From the NCBI GenBank assembly GCA_037957365.1, contig JARHVA010004807.1, forward strand, positions 1,051,001 through 1,115,000: 64,000 nucleotides of DNA. The letters run 5' to 3'. Positions 23,841 to 35,902 of this stretch are shown in pieces. A model generated the notes under the pieces. The model worked only from the letters and a program-made list of their open reading frames with translations. It searched no databases and had not been told where the DNA came from. Source of the DNA: Torreya grandis. Lineage: Eukaryota; Streptophyta; Pinopsida; Cupressales; Taxaceae. Both the position numbers and the translations under genes were made by a program. Every line of letters begins with the position of its first letter. The first letter of the stretch is position 1.

Positions 23841-24930
23841 CTATATGGAATTTTATGCATTTTTGGCATTTTATATGCATATATGACATTCACCCAACAA
23901 TATATACTATGTTGGTATATGTAATTTTTTAAATTCCTATCATGTAAATCTATGTATTATTGACATTACACACATGTGCCTATATTATATGCCTATCATG
24001 GTAATCTATCTAATTTATATTCAATTTTTATTTCATTGTGTGTTATTGTATAGTGTTATTTTGATCATCCAAACTATTATCTATCCAATCTCGTATATAA
24101 TTTTTTACACAAATGAGGATTAAAAAATTATTCTTTTCAATGCTATAAATCTTGGATCTCCCATATATTTTTAAATTAAAGTTTTTATTTCATTGTATTA
24201 GTGGAAATGACTAATGACACTCTTATCACTTAGGATTAATGGACTTATTCTCTTTGTACCTGATTATTATACAATTTTTAGACACTTATTTGTGTTATTA
24301 TAATTCTTAAAAACTGCTCATATTCGTTATCTAACTCATTTCATTCATTCCATTCACAAACTTCCTCTCACTCTTTCACTATCTTCTCACTAGGCAATCT
24401 TTTTAAGTTTCAAGTACCAAATCTTGATATAGGTTTCATGAGTACAATATATTATCATGTATGATATTATATGATCATATCATACTTGATTTAACCTCGT
24501 TCAAACCATGAATCACACTTCAATACCCATTTTCACATACAAGGCTACTAATGACCCCATTAGGCTTGTAACCTTTTTTTTGACCTTTTCACTTTGTTTA
24601 CAAAATATATCAACTCCATAGAAGATATAAAGGGATTTTATCCCATATTATATATTTATACAAATCTCCCTAAAGTTCCATTATTCAATTTTATCTATAG
24701 TTACCTTTTCCTTTATAAGCCTTTATCTAATTAGGCCTTTCTAGCCCTCCATTCATGACACAATCATCAAAACCACACAAATATGTATTTTACAGATTCT
24801 AAAAACTTTAATATTTCTTGGGGAATAAAAATATGTTAGAATACCAAATTTAAATAATTTTACATGGTTGGAATGGGAGTTATAGGGTTTTTGGGTTTGA
24901 AACCCTAACTGCCTATCTGTAGAAGTTGAG
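23841..24930. other. AT-rich sequence, nothing firm
   Basis: No recognised gene. It would contain the 3' end of the minus-strand transposase-like gene, whose similarity I lose after the HGK motif at 24.95 kb, and possibly that of the plus-strand gene. Confidence 0.3.
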
Positions 24931-27240
24931 AGACTTCATAATTCACTTTTTTTACCATGGCTAGCCTTGGTGAAACTCCAAATGTGTTATACACCAGTGG
25001 TAATTTGTATGATACTCAACAAATAAAACATCTATTAATTTTTGAATTATGATGTGCAATTGTCTAACCATATGTAATGCTGATTAAATGTAATGTTCCT
25101 CTAACTCAACTATTCAAAGAACTTCTAAAAAAACATTGCACATACTCTGAACAATGTGATTGGTCATTGTTGATACAGAAATGGTACTCCATTAATATTT
25201 TATGTTTTTTTATCTATACTATCAAGTGCATGCATGAATTCTATATGCACAAATATGGTAACTTATGACGAGTTGTAGTATTATGATTAAACTTCCATTT
25301 GGGGTTTAAATGTGTAATTTTCAGCAAAATCAACTACTAAAACAATCAAACCAAGTGAGAATGTATCCTTAATTATTTTAAAATGTTAATCCAACCATTT
25401 GGCCCTATTTGTGTGCATTGTATACTTATAAACAATATTCTCCCTAAATTTGACCAAACAATTAGAAACATGTATCTTTTTGTTAACAAGCTCACACCTT
25501 TTAGATTATTTTCCATATTTTACTTGATAAGTCATTGATTTATATTTGCTTAAACCAACTAATTCCTATCCAATTGCAATTGTAATCTCCTCATGGATAC
25601 ATTTTTAAATTTTGGCAATCCACCATAAATGTTGTAATTTCCATTTAAATATGATTTGTTGTAAAATAATTGTCCATTTGATCTTTTACAAAAGATAGTT
25701 GGAATAAATTTCCTGGCTGATTTTGGTGGCAATTCAATGCCACACTCTTGAAAAAAAAAATTAGTATGAAAATTACAGCGGATATGTCAAAAAATATCAT
25801 AGTTCATTGAAAATTCAACATGTTGCCTACAACAACAAGTCGTGTGTGTGTCATTTATTTTTACATAAAAAGGTTTGGTCATCTCAAAATATCTTTGACA
25901 AATAGAAATTTGTGGATGATTTTACAAACATTTAGAGTACAATTGTGTTTGAGTCATATCCAATAAATGTTTTGGACATGGTTCATGATTATGAGAACCA
26001 ACTCTTATTAACACAACATCTCTTGCAGTGGGCAAAACTCTTGTATTATCTTTCCAAAATTGAGCAATTAACTCTAAACAGATATAGCCTTATCCTTTCA
26101 TAGAGGTCTACTAAAAAATGCCAAGAGATCATTCGTATTAGGTTCATTAATTATTTCACATATTTCAATTTATTTAATTATTGTTTTTCTATTTATATTA
26201 AGAGTTCAACTTGTTTTTAAAACCATTCATTTTTTCCCTATTTTGTCACGTACTGCACAAGTTGTAAGTATACATCAAGAAACATTGCAATCTTGGGTGC
26301 ATGATTTTGGGCCTACAATATGATATGCATAATGTAGATTTTCAAAAATTTCATTGTTTTCATCATCCATGTTAGATGTTATTAGTCCTAATGTGTACAT
26401 TATAGGTCTCATCTTAATCAATTTTATCAATGAAATAAATAATTGACATATTTGACTATCATAATCCAAATTATGAAAAAAAATATCCCAAATTTGTTGA
26501 ACCAATATTCTTGAATGGAAACTAGATATTTTGTCATGCATTGGTTCTAAAATATTTTAATTGAATTTAATTAAGTACTTTTCTTTTGTACGCATAATTC
26601 TTGGAGGTGTTGTTAATGGTGGAATTTGCTGAGAGGGTGTTTCAAAATCATTATTACTTTCATTGTTTAAAGGTGGGATGACATTTTATTCATTAGTTAT
26701 TTCTTCATTATATGTTTCCATGAAATTTTATTGATTGTTAATTTAATAATTATTTGTTGCCATCAATTTTTTTTCATTCATGGGGGGTGACGCATCATAC
26801 ATAGACTCATCATCAACAAAATCAAAAACTTGGAACTTTGAATGTAAACTTCTAACATTATCTAATTCATTATTATTCATTTCATTATGGTCAATTTCAT
26901 AATTATTCAATTCCTTACAGTCAATTTTATCATTGTTTAATTCATTATTGTCAATTGGCTCATTATTTATGGCATTTGGTTCATCAGGATTAGGGTTTGT
27001 AACTTGTCTACCACAAAGTTTTTGAATTTATATCTTGTGTTTCTTTCTCAAATATTTTAATTCCTTTGGTGTTTTGTTCTTCAACATATTCCTCTTCCTC
27101 AAACATGATCTATCACCCATCAAGGACAATTGACAACTTTTCAAATGTGGGGTCAAGTATATAGGTGTCACATATCCCACAAAAGTATGTAGAGAATGTT
27201 TGTGGAGACATAACTCTCGATTTGGGTTAAAAATAGACAT
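24931..27240 (-). pseudogene. transposase-like protein with VDFAEN, WxDNC and HGK motifs
   Basis: Read on minus, a likely start is ATG at 27240 (MSIFNPNRELCL). The N-terminal third is Asn/Asp/Glu-rich with NNELNN-type repeats. The conserved core then appears in one frame with about ten stops: DNTRVLPTARDVVLIRVGSH, then HPQISICQRYFEMTKPFYVK, TCCCRQHVEF (25810-25836), TFSLGLIVLVVDFAENYTF (VVDFAEN at 25317-25337), HYIWLDNCTS.FKN (25050-25078) and TGV.HIWSFTKASHGK (about 24951-24990). I recall this order (TRVLP, QRxFExxKPF, TCCCxxHVE, VDFAEN..Q, DNC.SQFK, HGKG) from proteins in mosses, lycophytes, conifers, algae and invertebrates that are usually called uncharacterized. The spaced acidic residues suggest a DDE-type nuclease, which is inference. 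Similarity ends just after HGK. The gene begins beside palindromic array 2, as expected for a transposase next to its own terminal sites. Confidence 0.6.
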
Positions 27241-27250
27241 TAAAAACTGA

Positions 27251-27251
<1 letters not shown>

Positions 27252-27307
<56 letters not shown>
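27252..27307. repeat. AAT microsatellite
   Basis: About 18 uninterrupted AAT units. On minus it reads as a Tyr run that artificially extends the open frame of the neighbouring gene, so that extension is not treated as coding. Confidence 0.95.
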
Positions 27308-27309
<2 letters not shown>

Positions 27310-27549
27310 TGATTGCATTATATAACATGATCATGTTATTATATAATGTGATCATGTTATTTGTTATACTACGTTTTATTTCATCCAACATATTGAGAAG
27401 AATATATTAAGAATAACATGATCACATTATATAATAATGCAATCATGTTATTCTTAATATTTGGTTGGGGTTATAAATTGACATTAAGAATTGAGTGTTA
27501 TATATATTAATAATAAAATGATCATGTTATTAAATAATGCAATCATGTT
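27306..27549. repeat. palindromic array 2 (AACATGATCATGTT type)
   Basis: Seven or so copies: AACATGATTGCATT (27306), AACATGATCATGTT (27324), AATGTGATCATGTT (27345), AACATGATCACATT (27415), AATGCAATCATGTT (27436, 27536) and AAAATGATCATGTT (27515). Same 14-bp design as array 1, with ATG...CAT arms more common here. It borders the 5' end of the minus-strand transposase-like gene. Confidence 0.88.
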
Positions 27550-27559
27550 ATACTTAATA

Positions 27560-30500
27560 TAGATTAGGGATTAAAGCATTAGTGCATAGGGTTTATGGAT
27601 TAGGTATTAAGTCATTAGGGTTTAGGTTTAAGGGTATATAAGGTCTAATCACTCTATGCCATGTGTGAAACTAATTTTTACTACAAAGGATGTTAATTGG
27701 GACTAAATTGATTGGTAAATAGGGAATGGTTTTGGTTTATAATTTAGGGTATAATGTTTAGGGCTTAGGTTTAGGGTACATAGGGTCAATCATAAAGATA
27801 ATTCTTAGTTGAAATGATGTTAATATGGGCTAAAATGATTGGTTTAGGGTGTAAAGAGTTTATATTTATGGTTTAGATTTTAGGAATTAATAAATTTAAG
27901 CATTAGGGCTTCAGGTATAGGTTTTAAGGTATATAAGGTACAATCATGATGGTGTTTCAAGAAAATTAGAGTTGATCAACCCATAAATCAAATTTTATAG
28001 TCATGTAATTAGGTTTAAGGGGCTCAAAATAGCCCCAATTTACTTTAAATGCATAGCTCGATTAGTACTCCAAAGGCTAAGTTTTGGCCATAAGTTTAAA
28101 AAATGCATTTTGTGACATCTCATGATAAAATAAATTATATCATAAGGCATGTATGTTTGTAGCATGTAGTGGGAATTAGGGTATAGGGATTACAATTTAT
28201 GTTTTAGGGATTAGGGATTAGGGCATAGGGTTTAGGTTTAAGGACCTATATATAATGTCTAATCATTATATGCCATGCGAACCTAATTATTAATACAAGG
28301 GATGTTAATTGGACTAAATTGATTGGTAAATAGGTAAAGCTTATGGTTTATAATTTAGGGTATAGTGTTTAGGGTTTATGGCTTAGGGATTAGGTTTTAA
28401 TGTATATATGGTTTAGCATACACAGGGTCAATCACAAAGATAATTGAGGCTAATTTGAATAACTTGGACCCATTTGTGACTATAGAATGTGTTTTTGGGT
28501 TGTCATTATACCCTAGGTGTCATTGTGTAGATTGACTGAATTAGGCAAATAGGGCAATCAGTCATGTGATTTAGGCCAAACTGAGTCCTATGAACTTAAT
28601 TATTAGTCTAAATGATGTTAATTTGGGTTAAAATGATTGGTTCAAGGTCTAAAGAGTTTATATTTATGGTTTAGAGTTTAAGGATTAGGAACTTTAAGGA
28701 TTAGGGATTAGGGTATAGGTTTTAGGGTATATAAATTACAATCATGAAGGCAATTGGGGAAAATTTGAGCTCCTTGAACCTATATTTATGAGTTAAAAAA
28801 GTGATTTTGAGCTCAATTAGCCCCCACATCATCACATATTGAGCCAATTAAGTCAATTATGGTCTAATGAGTGATGCAATTTTGACTAAGCTCATCCCTA
28901 TGAACCTAATTCTTACTATATATATAAAGGATGTTAGTTGGGGATAAATTTATTGGTTTAGGGTTTAGGGTATATAATTTAAAGGGTTTTAGGTTTAGGG
29001 ATTATGGATTAGGGTTTAATATAAATGGTACAAGGTTTAGGGTTAATGTTAAATGGTACAAGGTTTAGGGTTTAAAATATCAGATATAGGGTCCAATCAC
29101 TAAGGTAATTGAAGAAAATTTGAATTGCTTGTTCACCTATTTTTGATAATTACCTTCATGTTTGTATTTCTAATAAAAGTAGGGTTAGTTATGCCATGCA
29201 CATGTTGCATACATGTTATACACTAGATTGAGCCATAAATTTGGTTTAAGGGTTCAATTTTGCCTAAATCACACCCCTAATTACACAAATTGACTAATTG
29301 GATCAATTCATGATATAATCAATATTTTGATTTCTGCCCAAATCATATCATGCTTTTGAAGGTGTTCAAATTGGCCTCAAATGCCTATTTGATTAAAATA
29401 ATCAGCTAACCTCCTCTTTGGTTAATTAGGTTGTAGGGGCTTGAAATAACCCCAATTTAATTTAGATGCACAACTAGATTGGTACTCCAAAGGCTAAATT
29501 TTAACCATAGGTTTAAAAAGTGCATTTTATGACATCTCATGATAAAATTAGTTATATCATAAGGCATGTATGTTTACAACATGTAGTGGGCATCAGGGCA
29601 TAGGGATTATAATTTATGTTTTAAGGATTAGGGATTAGGGCATAAGGTTTAGGTTTAAGGACTTGTATATAATGTCTAATCACGTTATGCCATGTTCAAA
29701 CCTAATTATCACTACAAAGGATGTTAATTGGGACTAAATCAATTAGTAAATAGGGTAAGTTGATGGTTTAAAATTTAGGGTATAATCTTTAGGGTTTATG
29801 GTTTAGGGCTTAGGTTTTAATGTATATATGGTTTAGGGTACATAGGGTTAATATCAAAGATAATTGAGGATAATTTAAATAACTTGGACCTATTTATGAC
29901 TATAGAATGTGTTTTTGGGTTGTCATTATACCCCATGTCATCGTGTATATTTAGTGAATTAGTCAAATGGGGTAATCAATCATGTGATTTGGGCCAAAAT
30001 GATCCCATTAAAATTAATTATTAGTCTAAATGATGTTAGTTTGGGTTAAAATGATTGGTTCAAGGTTTAAAGAGTTTATATTTATGGTTTAGAGTTTAGG
30101 GATTAGGTCTTAGGGTATAGATTTTAGGGTATATAAGGTATAATCATGATGGTGATTGGGGTAAATTTGAGCTCCTTGAAACTAGATGTATGAGTAAACA
30201 ATGTGAATTTGGGATCAATTATCCTCCACATCATCACAAATTGAGCCTAAAAAGTCAATTGTCGTAATGAGTGATGCGATTTTGACCAAGTTCATCCCTA
30301 TGAACCTAATTATTACTATATATAACAAATGTTAATTAGGGATAAATTTATTAGTTTGGGGTCTATAATTTAAAAGGTTTGGGGTTTAGGTATTATGGCT
30401 TAGGTTTTAAGGTAAATGGTATAAGGTTTAGGGTTTAAGTTAAATGGTACAGGGTTTAGGGTTTAAGATATCAAATATAGGGTCTAATAACTAAGGTAAT
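27560..30500 (+). repeat. degenerate TTTAGGG (telomere-like) sequence
   Basis: GGGTTTAGGG, TTTAGGGATTAGGG, TTTAGGGTTTAAG and similar runs recur in clusters near 27.58-27.78, 28.20-28.24, 28.35-28.42, 28.66-28.73, 28.96-29.07, 29.62-29.66, 29.77-29.85, 30.08-30.13 and 30.41-30.48 kb. TTTAGGG is the common plant telomere repeat. These are short, diverged runs embedded in unique-looking spacers, so this is interstitial telomere-like sequence rather than a telomere. Confidence 0.65.
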
Positions 30501-31230
30501 TAAAGAAAATGTGAGCTGCTTATTCACATATTTGTGATAATTACCTGAACATGTTTGCATTTCTAATAAAAGTAGGGTCAGTTAAGCCATACATATTGCA
30601 TACATGAACTATACAATTGACTGAGCCATAAATTTGGTTTATGGGATCAATTTTGCCTAAATCACACCCCTAATTGTACAATTTGACTAATTATATCAAT
30701 TCATGATAGAATCAAACTTTTAATTTTGCCCCAAATCATATCTTTCTCTTTAAGGGGTTCAAATTGGCCTAAAATGACTCCTAGATTAAATAAATCAACT
30801 CTTTGGTTAATTATATATGATATAACATTAGGGTTAATTTCACTCCAAATCACATTGAATATATAATTTAAAATATGTTCACGTTGCTCATCTTGACCCT
30901 AATTACCTCCATAATTAAAATAATCAACATTTGCATTAGTTAGATAATGACTTCAAGTTTATTGAGCTCAAAACCACATTTTATACATGTATAACTTTCA
31001 TATAAATAAATTATGGTTCTTTACTTCAACTGAGATAATGAAATTGGAGCTGACCAACCCCAAATCACATTTTATAGTCATGCAACTAGGTTGAAGGGAC
31101 TCAAAATAGCCCCAATTTACTTCAAATGCATAGCTAGATTGGTACTCCAAAAGCTATGTTTTGGACATAGTTTAAAAAAATGTAATTTATGACATCTCAT
31201 TATAAAATCAATTATATCATAAGGCATGTA
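28018..31230 (+). repeat. 1.4-kb tandem segmental repeat (two copies plus a partial)
   Basis: A conserved start, CAAAATAGCCCCAATTTACTT through a GACATCTCATGATAAAAT-like block to AAGGCATGTATGTTT, occurs near 28020, 29430 and 31085. Between the first two, further landmarks recur about 1.4 kb apart: GATGTTAATTGG.ACTAAAT (28304, 29720; also 27694), a GTGTTTTTGGGTTGTCATTA stretch (28490, 29910), and the GGTACAAGGTTTAGGG block (29040, 30440). The second unit is about 250 bp longer. Each unit carries several telomere-like runs. Confidence 0.8.
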
Positions 31231-32079
31231 TGTTTATGACATGTATATTTGCAGCATGTATGTTTGTGACATCTCCAAACTTGACAAAAGGCAACTTCTT
31301 ATATGCAAAACATGGTACTAATGCATTGATATACCTTAAAAATAGATCCTTATATAACTTAACTTACCAACTCAGAAAATCTTATCAGAGACTCAGACAA
31401 TACTACAAAGTTTATAAAAGTTTTTTACATGTTCCAAACATCACCAATTATCCACAAAAACTAACACAGTCATGTTTAACCAAATTCAACCTCTTATAAG
31501 ACTGTATACACTCTTGAAACAAAAATACAATGACCCTTTATTTATTTATTTTTGTTCCAAAACACCATTTGAATCTTTTGAATACTATAAATTCCTTTTC
31601 AAATACCAACTTTAAAATAACTAATCCATAAACGTTTATAATATCACTGAACTCTCTTTTGAACCTAATACTCTAGGTCCATTAGTACTTAGTCAGAGGA
31701 TCCTTGTATTCCAATTGATTTTTGGAAAATATAATTTACTTAATCATGTAAAAAAAAAATCTAAATCAAATATACCAAATTATGAGCGATTCTGATCAAT
31801 GGATCACCAAAAACCAACTTTTGACTTTTTGACCCTGTTTAGGATGAACTAGGACTATCTGCATTTTAAGGAAGACTATACTCATGTCAAATGAAAAATA
31901 AATTAATTTATAGGTTAATAAATCTCTAATTTTCATTCAATTCTATCAAATCTTGACAAGAACATTGGTCCCAAACAACAATCTTAATCAACCAAACTTT
32001 GATCTTAAGACTACTAGGCCTAATAGCTCCTTTAGTAAGTCAAAATACAAATTTGGGTTTTAGGGTGTTGAGAGTATAT
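31231..32079. other. AT-rich sequence, nothing recognised
   Basis: One 90-codon open frame at 31230-31499 overlaps the edge of the tandem repeat and matches no known family. I treat it as chance. Confidence 0.35.
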
Positions 32080-32233
32080 AATGTGATCACATTATTAATG
32101 TGGTCATATTATTATGTAATGTTATCATGTTATTAATGTGACCACATTATTATGTAACGAGATCACGTTACTAACACAATTAATAACATGATTGTGTTAA
32201 TACCATGATCACAATATTAGTGTGATTGCACTA
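32080..32233. repeat. palindromic array 3 (AATGTGATCACATT type)
   Basis: About eight copies: AATGTGATCACATT (32080), AATGTGGTCATATT (32097), AATGTTATCATGTT (32118), AATGTGACCACATT (32135), AACGAGATCACGTT (32156), AACATGATTGTGTT (32185), and two weaker ones to 32233. With array 2 it brackets the telomere-like and tandem-repeat block. Confidence 0.85.
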
Positions 32234-35200
32234 TTTTAATTTGAATTCAATTACCATGCCTTTTGGATTAGGAATGGTATGGATTATCAAGCCAAAGGTT
32301 TATACTATCAATGTATAGCCGAGTTTTGAGAGTTATGATAAAAATAACAAAATTCAACTTTGATGGTCAAATACACTAAGAATTTCAATGTGAAAATTAA
32401 AAAAAAATTAATACCATCATGATGAGCACGCTCTCCTCTTTTCAAGAAAATTATTTATATAATTTTTGGACTAATTTAAGGTTTCAAACTATGTTGATTT
32501 CTAACTATACCTTTCTTAGGCCACTACATGCCACAAACATACATGTCTATACATGTTCATGTAATTTTTATTTCATTGATCCAAGTGAAAAACAAGTTAT
32601 ATGGTTACAAACTAGGCCTAATTCTACACACATTAAAAAAAAAAAAAAATCATTTTTTTGAGGTAGTTAAGTGCATCGCACATATGGCTATCCATTTTTT
32701 ATCAGGTTTCAGGATCTATTTACTTGCAAAATTCATTAAAAAAAGTGTCCATTGAACAAATATAAAAAATATAGGTCACAAACAAGAATATCCTATTTGA
32801 ATTTTCCCTAAAGGGTTTCAAAGAATATTAAATGCTGCTAAAAAAATGGTGCACTACATGACTGTCTATCTACTATGTTTTCTAAAAAAATAGGAGTTCC
32901 TCTTCACATTTTAGATGTTTGACCTAGTTATACTTAACTATTTTTAAAAAAAATAGCGTTTTAGAAACTAGACTCAAAATGATACATGTTCTTACACCAT
33001 ATTAAAATTTGGAGTGTAGATATCTCAAATTATCTATAAAATTTGAGATTTCTAAAATTTTAGAAAAATCATGTCCACGGGTAGGTCACTTTTTGTCCCC
33101 CAACTTTGTGCACTTACCCCATTGTCAAGCACTAAAGAATAGAATTTAGTATCTATGAATTCCCACCTTTTATTATAGTAATTGAATTTATGAAGTACAA
33201 GGATAAAATATACCTAAGTGAGTACAAAAAATTTTTACTTTTGGGAGATAGTTCAAAATGTGTAGTTCTTCTCCATAAAAATTTGAAATGATAATGAAGT
33301 AGTCAATGTCCATATGTGAAATCTAAAATTTTAAATTTGAAAGAGTAAGGGTTAGAGTACACCTGTGTGTTAGTGAAAACTATGTTCCCTTCATATATCA
33401 TTGGATGTTAAGTTTCATCATTGAAGCATTGGATAGTTGGGGGTGATCATGCCCCAAATTTGTGTAACTATGTAGGATCTTGAGTTGGTAAGGTAATATA
33501 CCCCAACCCTCATGTATGTGGGTAAAATTACATAGTGTAATAAAAACATATGTAGGAAAATATAGAGATAACCATGCAGATAGGTTCAACTCCAAAATAA
33601 AACACCATGCAAGTAAATCAAAGAACTAATCAGACAAGTTTCACTCATAAATGAATCAATCACTATAGATGGTTTATATATTCAATTTTAATGTTCAAAT
33701 CTATTTTGATCAAGTAAGATCACAAGGGAATGAAAAATTTTCATGCCTCCATCATGTATGAATTTTTTTTTAAAGTGTAAATTGGAATGACAACCATTTT
33801 CCATTCAACTATTATTGTGTAACATATGTACATGAACCTGTATCATGCCTCATAAATATGTTTGATAAATTTGAGAACATGGATCCCAAATGTAATGTGA
33901 ATGTGTGACTCTAAAATTTTGTTTTTGTAATTTTTTTTTTGCATATGCTCATGCATATGCCTCATGTACTATGTATCAATGTGCCAATGTTTATCATATA
34001 TATGTAACATTCTAATAAATAAACCATATAAATATTTTAAAAAATTACTTTTTTCTAAGTTTTTACTCATATACGATTATGTATCTATGAAAATCCAAAT
34101 GTAATTCCCCCTTTTGATGTGAGGTATGTTTCATGTAAGTCACTCATATCAAAATAAGAATGAACTGTAACATGTCATGTATAATTATAACATCATGTAG
34201 TATCATTTTACCATGTGAAAAGTATGTTATCATATTAATTTATGTATCAATCATGGAAAGTATGTAACATATGGAATTTATGTAAGTGTCACATATATAT
34301 AATTATATTGGAGAAGAACAAAATATAAGTAATTTTTATGAAGGATATGAACTAATAGTGTATGATATAGATCAAGGCATCCCTCAATTTCAATAAGCTC
34401 AACAAATGTAAATGTTAGTTAACACAAATAGCACAATGTGCCACATACAAGGGACATAAATATGCCACAACAATAAAGGCTAAAGGTCAAACATGAGATG
34501 ACATAAAAAATGTTGTAAGCAAGGGACATCAGTGGATTTTAGGAACAATTAATCCCAAGGGCCACACACAATAGTAACACACAAAGTAATATATCATGTC
34601 AAAGCTTAAAAAAATCAATGAAGCATATAACAAGTAACTAGTCTACACCATTCATATGTGTCAATGTCATATCACAGTAAAATGGCATATCATGTGACAC
34701 TATGTAAAAACTAGTAGCTAATAAGGTATGTATAGGTAATATAGGTTCCTCCACATGGTACAAAGTCATATATATCTTGTAATAGTGAAACCTATGGAAC
34801 AAGTTCCCCCAATATGACCAGTGGGTAGAGGGAAAACCAACATCTATATGTCCATGTGTAACATGTATGTCATGCATAACAATCAAATACCATTAAATGC
34901 ATGTGTTTATGTAAATATTATGCCATATACAAAAACTTGTCATAAATAACATATGTAAAAATGTAAACTAGCCATCATGTCATGCTCAGGTCCTTATATT
35001 TTTTTTAATATTTGAATGTTGTTAAATTCTATGATTATTTTATTATTTTATTTGTTTGAATATTTTAAATTTGATAAAACTAATCATCAATGTTATCAAT
35101 GGAAGGATAATGGGAATTGCCTATATTATGTGGTGGATGGATTTATTATCATGGATGGGATGTACTAATTAGGAATGGGCTGAAATATGAGATAAAATAT

Positions 35201-35560
35201 GTATATGATGGATGCTTATATAAGGTCAAGGACTATGTAGTATCCATTTTGAAATAGGATGGTGTATCACTACATTTATTCATTATGTAACATGTTGAAT
35301 TATATGTGATGCCCTCTATGATATTTGAGTAACTATCTTATGTACTAGTTGTATATCTCAATCCTATATATGTGTAACAATTGACCCTTTATGTTGACCT
35401 TGATTAAGTATCATATTTGTCTCTTAATAATGAATTTGAGTATGTGTAAAATCTGTCTATGAATAATGATCCTTAATATGCATATGATTTTGCTCTAAAT
35501 AATGATCTTGAATATGTGTCTCAAATAATTATGGTGGTGGGGGTGGAGGAGGAGATATAA
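32234..35560. other. no firm gene; would contain the remaining body of Gypsy-B
   Basis: The gypsy protease tail at 35.6 kb reads towards lower coordinates, so this tract should hold RT, RNase H and integrase of Gypsy-B. I could not find their motifs. From 33.9 to 35.5 kb the sequence is dominated by CATGTA and ATATGT-like words. Short open frames match nothing. Confidence 0.35.
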
Positions 35561-35902
35561 TTGGATAAAGTGTACACTCATACCATACTCTTTAAACTAT
35601 AACCATCATGTTAAAATATATGTACTTTAGGCATTGGTGTACTACAGATGGAACTACATGAAGTCTCTACATCCATGGGAATCCTAAAAATATGTTGAAT
35701 AACCCATTAATATGTAGTACTATGAATGAAGTTGATAATATGGATGCTTTTAAATTTTCAATATGGTCATTTTGGCATGTGAAAGATCTCAAACAGAGTT
35801 ACGGGTCAAAATTTATGGCCTCTGGAAGGTTGGCCTAATACTGTGTCCCAATGTACTATATCATAGTCCATAGAATGTTTGTTTATTTTAATTTATGAAT
35901 CA
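35560..35902 (-). pseudogene. Gypsy-B protease C-terminal part and linker
   Basis: On minus the sequence reads FNIFLGFPWM (35670-35700), then RLHVVPSVVHQCLKYI and a YECTLYPIISPPPPPP linker. Plant gypsy proteases close with the pattern LGRPWxHxxxxVPSxLHQxLKY, so this is a clear match with R to F at the LG[R]PW site. It lies directly beside the left LTR of Gypsy-A. The gag of the same orientation lies directly beyond Gypsy-A's right LTR. Together they show one older element split by the younger insertion. Confidence 0.7.

Noticed and set aside
27241..27318. N-terminal extension with a run of Tyr before the transposase-like gene
   Set aside because: The run is the AAT microsatellite read on minus. 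The ATG at 27240 gives a more plausible start.
27252..27549. CRISPR-like array of short repeats and spacers
   Set aside because: The repeats are palindromes of 14 bp with irregular AT spacers of variable length in a plant genome. No CRISPR organisation or cas gene.
18338..27600. Terminal inverted repeats for the palindrome-flanked element
   Set aside because: I compared sequence outside arrays 1, 2 and 3 by eye and found no convincing inverted match, so I do not annotate exact ends.
27560..30500. A true telomere or subtelomere
   Set aside because: TTTAGGG runs are short, diverged and dispersed in spacers, and retrotransposon sequence continues on both sides.
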